Origin: Bacillota bacterium
Lineage (GTDB): Bacteria; Bacillota; Bacilli; Paenibacillales; Paenibacillaceae
Direction: 5' to 3'
DNA length: 64,000 bases
Assembly: GCA_023460795.1 (NCBI GenBank)
Contig: JAEWPC010000015.1
Coordinates: forward strand, 52,656 to 116,655
Of the stretch, positions 58,473 to 64,000 are shown piece by piece (position 1 is the stretch's first letter; every line of letters begins with the position of its first letter). The notes below the pieces were generated by a model. The model was not told where the DNA came from. It saw only the letters and a program-made list of their open reading frames with translations, and did not search any database. A program made the translations under genes and the position numbers.

Positions 58473-59826
58473 GTCGCTGTACGTGCGCGTCGTCATTACG
58501 TTCATCGGAACGGTTATCGTCAGCATGCTGCTCGGCTTCTATCTGAACGGGGTCATATTCACCGATCAGATCCGTACATACGTGGTGGACAGCATGACCC
58601 AGACGGGCAAAAAGATCATCCAAGCTTATGCGCAAGCGTACCCCGACAGTACCGATACGATGCTGCAGGGGCTATCGGCGTTCCCGAACTATTCTATCCG
58701 TCTGTTCGGGGGCGATGGCGGATTGCTTTATGAGACGACTTTATCTTCGGGACAACCTCCGGAAATCAGCCCTGAAGCGATTGAGCGGGTGCTGCAGGGC
58801 GGCGTGCTTAACACGGACGACGGGCGGGACGTCAACAACCCGATGGTCGGATTGCCTTTCAGCGTAGAAGAAGGGCGATATGCGTTGTTCATCGCGATGA
58901 ACTACGATGAAGTGGGCAGTATACTGGGCCGCATCCTGCGAAACGAGCTATTCATCATTCTGCTGATCGGCAGCTTATTGATCGCGATCGCTGCGCGTTA
59001 TGTCGTCCGACCGCTGCAGCGACTGACTCGCGCGACCCGGATGATGGCGAAGGGCGACTTCAACGTCAGACTTCAATCGAAGCGCAAGGACGAGATCGGC
59101 CAACTGACGGAGAGCTTCAACCGGATGGCGCGGGAGCTCGGGGCGTTAGAGACCACGAGGCGGCAGTTCGTGTCCGACGTCTCGCACGAGATCCAATCGC
59201 CGCTCACCTCGATCAAAGGCTTCACCCAGGCGCTGATGCATAAGCGAATGGACGAGGACAGCCGCATGCGTCTTCTCGGCATTATCGCCGAAGAGAGCAA
59301 CCGTCTGTCGCGGCTCAGCGAGGATTTGCTGCAGTTATCGGCGCTCGAATACGAGCATTTGAAGCTGAGCGTCAGCCGTTATCGGCTGGACGAGCAGCTT
59401 CGCGACGTCGTAATCGCCCTCGAACCGCAATGGTCAAGCAAGTCGCTCGACATCTCGCTCGACGCGGACGAAACGCCGCTGTCGGCGGATCGCGACAAGC
59501 TGAATCAGCTGTGGATGAACTTGCTCGGGAACGCGGTGAAATTCACGGAAGCGGGCGGCCGCGTCTCGATCGAGATTAAAGACGCCGGCGAATTCGTGAC
59601 GACGACGATCTCGGACAGCGGACAGGGCATTCCGGAGGATGAACTCGGCCATATTTTCAAACCCTTCTACAAGGTGGACAAAGCCAGGGAACGTTCGGTT
59701 CAAGGCAACGGTATCGGATTGTCGATCGTGAAGCGCATCGTCGATCTGCACGGCGGTGACATCCAGGTGTCGAGCCGTCTCGGCGTAGGGACGACGATCT
59801 CCGTGCGGTTGCCGAAGGAGCGGTAA
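58465..59826 (+). CDS. Sensor histidine kinase of the RND pump system
   Basis: A 453-aa kinase. Transmembrane helices near 8-30 and 160-180 flank an extracytoplasmic sensor of about 130 residues; a HAMP domain follows (VVRPLQRLTRATRMMAKGD). The H-box is DVSHEIQSPLTSIKGF, with Gln-Ser where many kinases have Leu-Arg. The N-box is LLGNAVKFTEAGG, the G1-box DSGQGIPEDELG and the G2-box GNGIGLSIVKRI. GTG start with GGAGGTG 5 bases upstream. Confidence 0.92.
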   Translation: MIKSLYVRVVITFIGTVIVSMLLGFYLNGVIFTDQIRTYVVDSMTQTGKKIIQAYAQAYPDSTDTMLQGLSAFPNYSIRLFGGDGGLLYETTLSSGQPPEISPEAIERVLQGGVLNTDDGRDVNNPMVGLPFSVEEGRYALFIAMNYDEVGSILGRILRNELFIILLIGSLLIAIAARYVVRPLQRLTRATRMMAKGDFNVRLQSKRKDEIGQLTESFNRMARELGALETTRRQFVSDVSHEIQSPLTSIKGFTQALMHKRMDEDSRMRLLGIIAEESNRLSRLSEDLLQLSALEYEHLKLSVSRYRLDEQLRDVVIALEPQWSSKSLDISLDADETPLSADRDKLNQLWMNLLGNAVKFTEAGGRVSIEIKDAGEFVTTTISDSGQGIPEDELGHIFKPFYKVDKARERSVQGNGIGLSIVKRIVDLHGGDIQVSSRLGVGTTISVRLPKER

Positions 59827-59840
59827 ACCGACATGATTCT

Positions 59841-59875
59841 CCGTACACAGTCCGTACAAATTCGGGCGTTATAAT
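59841..59875 (+). promoter_or_regulatory. Operator/promoter of the RND pump gene
   Basis: CCGTACA at 59841 and again at 59852 (11-bp spacing), with TATAAT at 59870-59875. The distance from second repeat to -10 (18 bp) equals that at the regulator's own promoter, and the flanking ACAAATTC and CGTTATAATG are also shared. Confidence 0.7.
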
Positions 59876-59912
59876 GCAACTTAGACCTAGACAGAGGAGA
59901 GGAGAATCGCAA

Positions 59913-62900
59913 GTGAGCGGATTAACGAAAATCAGTTTGAAGAACGGCGTCGCCGTCGTCATTCTATGCTTGCTCGTGCTCGGGTACGGTTTTTACTCGG
60001 CAACGCAAATTAAACAGCAGACGTTCCCGGATCTCGAGTTCCCTGCCGTGTTCGTGCAAGTCGTCCAACCGGGCGCATCGACGGAGGAGATGGAGACGGG
60101 CGTTACGTCACCGTTGGAAAATAGTCTAAAAGGGATCCAAGGCTATGACAAGTTATCGAGCACTTCGATGGAGAATGCGGCCAACGTCATCATCCAATTC
60201 CCGTTCGGCTCGGATATGGACAAGCGTTCGGCGGAAGTCGAAGCGGCCGTGAACAAGATCCAACTGCCGGAGAATGCGGATCTGCACGTCCAGCGCTTGT
60301 CCATCAACGCCGCGCCGATCTTCCAAGCGGCCGTATTTTCCAAGGAGGAAGACGCCGCGGCGCTGCAGGAGAAGCTGCAGACGGAGATCGTGCCGAAGCT
60401 GCAACGGCTGACGGGCGTCAGCTCCGTGGAGTTGACGGGCACGAGCTCCGAGACGCTGAGCATCGTCGTAGACAAGGACAAAGCTGCCGTGCACGGCATT
60501 ACGCTTAGCGCGATCAAGTCGGCGCTGGAAGCTCAGAACTATGCGCTGCCGCTCGGCTCGGTGACGCAGGACGCGACGACGATTCCGATTCGTCTGACCG
60601 GACAGCTTAATGCTCGCGAGCAACTCGAGAACTTGCGGATCAGTCCTGCCGGGCAGGGGGGCGTGGCAGCCGCACCTACGCTGCTGTCTGAGATCGCGAC
60701 GATTACGACGCAGACTTCGCAAGATCAAATCGCTCGTTTCAACGGCGAGCCGAGCCTGATCCTGGGCGTCGTGAAGACGCAGGACGCCAATACGGCAGAC
60801 GTCTCGGACCTCGTGAAAGAGACGTTGGCTAGCTATGAATCGCAAGGCGTCGAGACTCACGTCATTATGGACCAAGGCGAAGAAATCAAAGAATCGGTGT
60901 CCGGACTCGTTCGGGAAGGGCTGTACGGTACGCTTTTCTGCGTGTTGATTATATTCCTGTTCCTGCGCAATGTACGGGCGACGATCATCTCGATCGTATC
61001 GCTGCCGATTTCGATTTTCGCTACGATCGCGTTAATGAACCAGATGGGTTACACGCTGAACATTATGACTCTTGGCGGTATCGCGGTCTCGATCGGACGG
61101 ATCGTGGACGACAGTATCGTGGTCATCGAGAACATATACAGGTGGAAGCAAGAAAAGGGCGACGAGCTGAAAGGCAAAGAGCTGGCGTACCGTGCGACCA
61201 AGGAGGTTATCAGCGCGGTCGGCTCGTCCACGGTCGCGATGGTCGTCGTATTCGCGCCTCTCGCGTTCGTAAGCGGCATTATCGGGGAATTTTTCCGTCC
61301 GTTCTCGCTGGCGGTCGTCGTCTCGATTCTGACTTCGCTGCTCGTAGCCATGATGCTCATCCCGGTGCTGGGCAGCAAGTTCTTCAAGAAAGTGAAGCCT
61401 CATAAGGAAGGCAGCAGACTGGCGAACGGCTTCGAGAAGATCGTAAGAGGCGCGCTGAGACACAAGGGCAAAGTCATTACGCTGTCGATCGCGTTGCTAA
61501 TCGGGTCGTTGTGCCTGATTCCGGTTCTCGGCGTCGCGTTCCTCCCTGCGGGTTCCACGCCGACGGCATCCGTATCGCTCTCGCTGCCGCCTAAGAGCAG
61601 CCTGGAGATGACGGACAAGCTGGCGGTTAAGGTCGAAGACTATATGAAGAATCAGAATGGCATCGTGCGTTATGATGCATCGATCGGAGTCGGCGATAAT
61701 CCGCTCCTATCTGTGGGCAGCGTTACCAAGGCTACGGTCAACGCCGAGTTTGCTAAGGGTACGGACATGCAACCGTTGATCGACAAGATGACGGCGGAGC
61801 TCCAATCGCTTGCCGCCGCGGAAGTGCCGGGCACGGAAGTGGAAGTGAAGGCGGCGGCTTCGGAAGGCGTGCCGACCGGAGACACGATCGACGTCAGCAT
61901 TTACGCTCAGGATCCGGCGAAGCTGGCGCAAGCCGCCAAGCAGATCGAGGATCTCATGCGCGCGAACGCGGACATGAAAGATATTACCAACAACATGAAC
62001 GAAACGACGCCGAAGTGGGTGCTCGCGCTGAATCAGCAAGGCATCGATGCCGGAGTCAGCCCATACGCCATCATGCAGCTCGTCGGCGAACAGCTGCGTC
62101 CGGTTCAAGCCGGCACGTATACGATCGACAACGAGGCGCGGGAGGTCGCGATCTCTTACGGGCAGCAGATCGGCTCCAAGGCCGAGCTCGAGAACGTGCT
62201 GATCCCGACCGCGACCGGTCTGATGAAGCTGGGCGATGTCGCGTCTATTACGGAGCAGGATGCTTTCATCCAAGTGAACCACGACGACGGCCGCATGTTC
62301 GCCAAGGTCAGCGGCACGGTCAAAAACTCCGACGACGTGGCGGCGGTAACGAAGCAGGTTCAGAAAGATCTGGATAGCTTGACTTTGCCTGACGGCGTTG
62401 AACTCAAGACCGGAGGCGGTCTCGAGATGATTACCGAAGGCTTCATCAGCCTGGGCATCGCGATGGCCGTTGCGGTCGGACTCGTGTTCCTCGTCATGAG
62501 CATGACGTTCAGCGGGTTGCTTACGCCGCTTATCATCATGTGCTCGCTCATCTTCATTCCGGTTGGTTCGCTAGGCGGTTTGCTCATCGCGGGCCAATCG
62601 CTGACGATGAGCAGCATGATCGGCATGCTGATGCTCGTGGGCATCGTCGTTACGAACGCGGTTGTTTTGCTCGATCGCGTCGAGAAGAACCGCAAGTCCG
62701 GCATGGAGCTGCGCGAGTCGATCGTCGAAGCCTCCAAGACGCGCTTGCGTCCGATTCTCATGACGGCGTTCGCGACGATGCTGGCGCTTGTGCCGCTCGC
62801 CTTGTCGGGATCGACGACAAGCTTGATTTCCGGCGGACTCGCGATAACGGTTATCGGCGGTCTATTCACTTCCACGCTATTGACGCTGGTCGTCGTGCCG

Positions 62901-62957
62901 GTCATCTACGAGCTAGCTTGGCGGAAGCGCAAGACGAAGCCGGAAGAAGCGTTCTAA
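59913..62957 (+). CDS. RND-family efflux permease (SwrC/AcrB-like)
   Basis: A 1014-aa proton-driven exporter with duplicated halves. A first helix lies at about 10-30, followed by a large extracytoplasmic loop (PGASTEEMETGVTSPLENSL), helices at about 325-480 with the conserved GGIAVSIGRIVDDSIVVIEN, a second loop, and C-terminal helices with MLMLVGIVVTNAVVLLDRV. The paired intramembrane acidic residues are visible in IVDDS. In Bacillus the relative SwrC exports surfactin; drugs, lipids or lipopeptides are possible substrates. GTG at 59913 follows GAGGAGAGGAG. No adaptor gene lies alongside. Confidence 0.92.
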   Translation: MSGLTKISLKNGVAVVILCLLVLGYGFYSATQIKQQTFPDLEFPAVFVQVVQPGASTEEMETGVTSPLENSLKGIQGYDKLSSTSMENAANVIIQFPFGSDMDKRSAEVEAAVNKIQLPENADLHVQRLSINAAPIFQAAVFSKEEDAAALQEKLQTEIVPKLQRLTGVSSVELTGTSSETLSIVVDKDKAAVHGITLSAIKSALEAQNYALPLGSVTQDATTIPIRLTGQLNAREQLENLRISPAGQGGVAAAPTLLSEIATITTQTSQDQIARFNGEPSLILGVVKTQDANTADVSDLVKETLASYESQGVETHVIMDQGEEIKESVSGLVREGLYGTLFCVLIIFLFLRNVRATIISIVSLPISIFATIALMNQMGYTLNIMTLGGIAVSIGRIVDDSIVVIENIYRWKQEKGDELKGKELAYRATKEVISAVGSSTVAMVVVFAPLAFVSGIIGEFFRPFSLAVVVSILTSLLVAMMLIPVLGSKFFKKVKPHKEGSRLANGFEKIVRGALRHKGKVITLSIALLIGSLCLIPVLGVAFLPAGSTPTASVSLSLPPKSSLEMTDKLAVKVEDYMKNQNGIVRYDASIGVGDNPLLSVGSVTKATVNAEFAKGTDMQPLIDKMTAELQSLAAAEVPGTEVEVKAAASEGVPTGDTIDVSIYAQDPAKLAQAAKQIEDLMRANADMKDITNNMNETTPKWVLALNQQGIDAGVSPYAIMQLVGEQLRPVQAGTYTIDNEAREVAISYGQQIGSKAELENVLIPTATGLMKLGDVASITEQDAFIQVNHDDGRMFAKVSGTVKNSDDVAAVTKQVQKDLDSLTLPDGVELKTGGGLEMITEGFISLGIAMAVAVGLVFLVMSMTFSGLLTPLIIMCSLIFIPVGSLGGLLIAGQSLTMSSMIGMLMLVGIVVTNAVVLLDRVEKNRKSGMELRESIVEASKTRLRPILMTAFATMLALVPLALSGSTTSLISGGLAITVIGGLFTSTLLTLVVVPVIYELAWRKRKTKPEEAF

Positions 62958-62995
62958 ATCCGGAGGCCGCATGACGCCGAGTCAGTCTGGGGACA

Positions 62996-63040
62996 ATAAG
63001 CCGCAGCACTCGTTTCAACCTTCTATAGGAGGCGGCTTAT
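62996..63040 (+). promoter_or_regulatory. Inverted repeat that covers the start codon of the LysM-CAP gene
   Basis: ATAAGCCGC (62996-63004) pairs perfectly with GCGGCTTAT (63032-63040). The right arm includes the last base of AGGAGG and the AT of the start codon, so the stem would hinder initiation. Confidence 0.4.
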
Positions 63041-63725
63041 GATCATACGAAGGAAATGGGCGGTACTCGGACTCGTTGCGGCGTTGTGCGTAATGTCGCT
63101 TGCGGTCTCCGGCTGCGGCCGGCAAGAAGACAAAGACAACGGCATGAAGGCACACGTCAGCTCGGTTGTCACGAATTTGCCCTCGAATGCGTACGTCGTG
63201 AGGCCAGGCGATACGTTGTGGAAAATCGCGCAACAATACCATGTGAGCGTCGAACAACTGTTATCGTCGAATCCGGCGCTCTCGGGCGATGCTACGATCT
63301 ACCCGAATCAGACGATTAACGTTCCGTCCAATCAGAGCTTGGGCGGGTTCGAAGCTCAGGTGCTGTCGCTGACGAACCAAATGCGAGCGCAAGCGGGTTT
63401 GCAGCCTTGCGCGGGAACCGATGCGAACTTGAATCGTTCCGCGAAGGCGAAATCGGAGGATATGGCGACGAACAATTACTTCGCGCACGAATCCCCGACT
63501 TACGGCGATCCGTTCGCGATGATGCGCAACTTCGGCGTAACGTTCAACTCCGCGGGCGAGAACATCGCCATGGGCCAACAGACGCCGCAGGCGGTCGTCG
63601 ACGCATGGATGAACTCGCCCGGACACCGCGCGAACATCATGAACGGCTCCTTTACTCATCTGGGCGTCGGTTACATCGTGAAGGACGGCAAGCCTTATTG
63701 GACGCAGCAGTTTATCGGGAAGTGA
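63039..63725 (+). CDS. LysM and CAP/SCP-domain lipoprotein
   Basis: A 228-aa exported protein. Signal peptide with lipobox-like AVSGC (Cys near 26); LysM peptidoglycan-binding domain at about 50-90 (YVVRPGDTLWKIAQQY); CAP domain at about 105-228 with NQMRAQAGLQP, NYFAHESP, GENIAMGQQTP and MNSPGHRANIMNGSF. This resembles Bacillus YkwD and SafA-like envelope proteins found in spores and cell walls. The AGGAGG site lies 6 bases before the ATG. It ends with a strong terminator just before the rRNA operon. Confidence 0.92.
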   Translation: MIIRRKWAVLGLVAALCVMSLAVSGCGRQEDKDNGMKAHVSSVVTNLPSNAYVVRPGDTLWKIAQQYHVSVEQLLSSNPALSGDATIYPNQTINVPSNQSLGGFEAQVLSLTNQMRAQAGLQPCAGTDANLNRSAKAKSEDMATNNYFAHESPTYGDPFAMMRNFGVTFNSAGENIAMGQQTPQAVVDAWMNSPGHRANIMNGSFTHLGVGYIVKDGKPYWTQQFIGK

Positions 63726-63733
63726 TTGCATGG

Positions 63734-63764
63734 CACCCTCGCTACTGGAGCGGGGGTGTTTTTT
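63734..63764 (+). terminator. Terminator after the LysM-CAP gene
   Basis: CACCCTCGCT pairs with AGCGGGGGTG (one G-T wobble) around ACTGG, and six T follow. Confidence 0.92.
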
Positions 63765-63794
63765 GTTCTTTGTCTGAATGGATAACATTTCCTG

Positions 63795-63823
63795 TTGCGA
63801 ACGTTGTCGAAAGTTGATATATT
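63795..63823 (+). promoter_or_regulatory. rRNA operon promoter
   Basis: TTGCGA (63795-63800), 17-bp spacer, TATATT (63818-63823), about 165 bp before the 16S 5' end. Expected start near 63830. Confidence 0.75.
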
Positions 63824-63877
63824 ATTCAAGTCGCCTTTGCGGGGCGGCGAAATAAAGTAAGTAACGAACATAAAGCT

Positions 63878-63993
63878 TGTTCTTTGAAAACTGAACATCG
63901 AGCGTAATTTACGGTAATAAATCGTTCACTTCGGTGAACAAACCAGCATTAACTGATTGAGCCGAAAGGCTCTTCGATAAAAGTTTCACTTTT
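63878..63993 (+). promoter_or_regulatory. rRNA leader with boxA-like element and three hairpins
   Basis: TGTTCTTTGAAAAC (63878-63891) is the antitermination-type element found before Bacillales rRNA genes. Next are GTTCAC-TTCG-GTGAAC (63924-63939), GAGCC-GAAA-GGCTC (63959-63972) and TAAAAGT-TTC-ACTTTTA (63977-63993), probably used for folding and processing of the transcript. Confidence 0.75.
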
Positions 63994-64000
63994 ATGGAGA
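63991..64000 (+). rRNA. rrs: 16S rRNA, first bases (cut by the window edge)
   Basis: TTTATGGAGA directly after the leader equals the usual start of 16S rRNA, which continues GTTTGATC beyond the edge. Confidence 0.8.

Overview
The window looks like a chromosomal segment of a Gram-positive Paenibacillaceae bacterium (Paenibacillus/Cohnella-like). Supporting signs are a fairly high GC content, strong AGGAGG-type ribosome binding sites, frequent TTG/GTG starts, an S-layer-homology protein, YesM/YesN-type regulators, cadherin-like beta-sandwich proteins, a Gram-positive RND pump, and an rRNA leader with the TGTTCTTTGAAAAC element typical of Bacillales. The genus is inference.

Layout. 1-2375: ilvBN (acetolactate synthase) closed by a strong terminator. 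2378-3081: an AT-richer MntA/HepT nucleotidyltransferase-HEPN toxin-antitoxin pair. 3188-10645: a promoter, a leader with an internal terminator, an SLH-domain protein and a 2006-aa PKD/LamG-like secreted protein. 10682-14147: uridine kinase, an unidentified structured leader RNA, an amidase and an APH-fold kinase. 14220-23949: a two-component system, a terminator, a 5 x 51-bp repeat array, then an unusual operon (solute-binding lipoprotein, ABC ATPase with a degenerate Walker B, HlyD-like adaptor, large FtsX-type permease, ABC ATPase with an AbrB-like tail, ECF sigma factor). 23971-30892: a second 51-bp array, a UvrD-like helicase and a 1440-aa FecR/cadherin-repeat secreted protein. 31161-34704: a heterodimeric ABC exporter.

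34728-52279 is a large sugar-use region. A YesM/YesN pair faces a sugar ABC transporter (two permeases, with the binding protein further downstream). Between and after these lie the expected enzymes of a non-phosphorylating L-fucose/L-rhamnose-type pathway: mutarotase, sugar dehydrogenase candidates, lactonase, enolase-superfamily dehydratase, 2-keto-3-deoxy-acid dehydrogenase and FAA-family hydrolase. The same run of genes continues into a membrane di-iron desaturase/hydroxylase, a Rieske ferredoxin, a ferredoxin reductase, an aldo/keto reductase and a creatininase-family hydrolase. That association is the most novel-looking biology here. CcpA-type cre sites overlap the -10 of both transporter promoters.

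52738-57668: small proteins (unknown, DinB-like, GyrI-like), a 7 x 50-bp alternating repeat array, an AraC regulator divergent from a cytoplasmic GH30 glycosidase, and a small netrin-like membrane protein. 57706-62957: a two-component system and an RND pump that share the same direct-repeat operator and -10 geometry. 63039-63725: a LysM-CAP lipoprotein. 63795-64000: an rRNA operon promoter and leader, with the window ending in the first bases of 16S rRNA.

Gene functions were read from motifs and family resemblance. No database search was possible.
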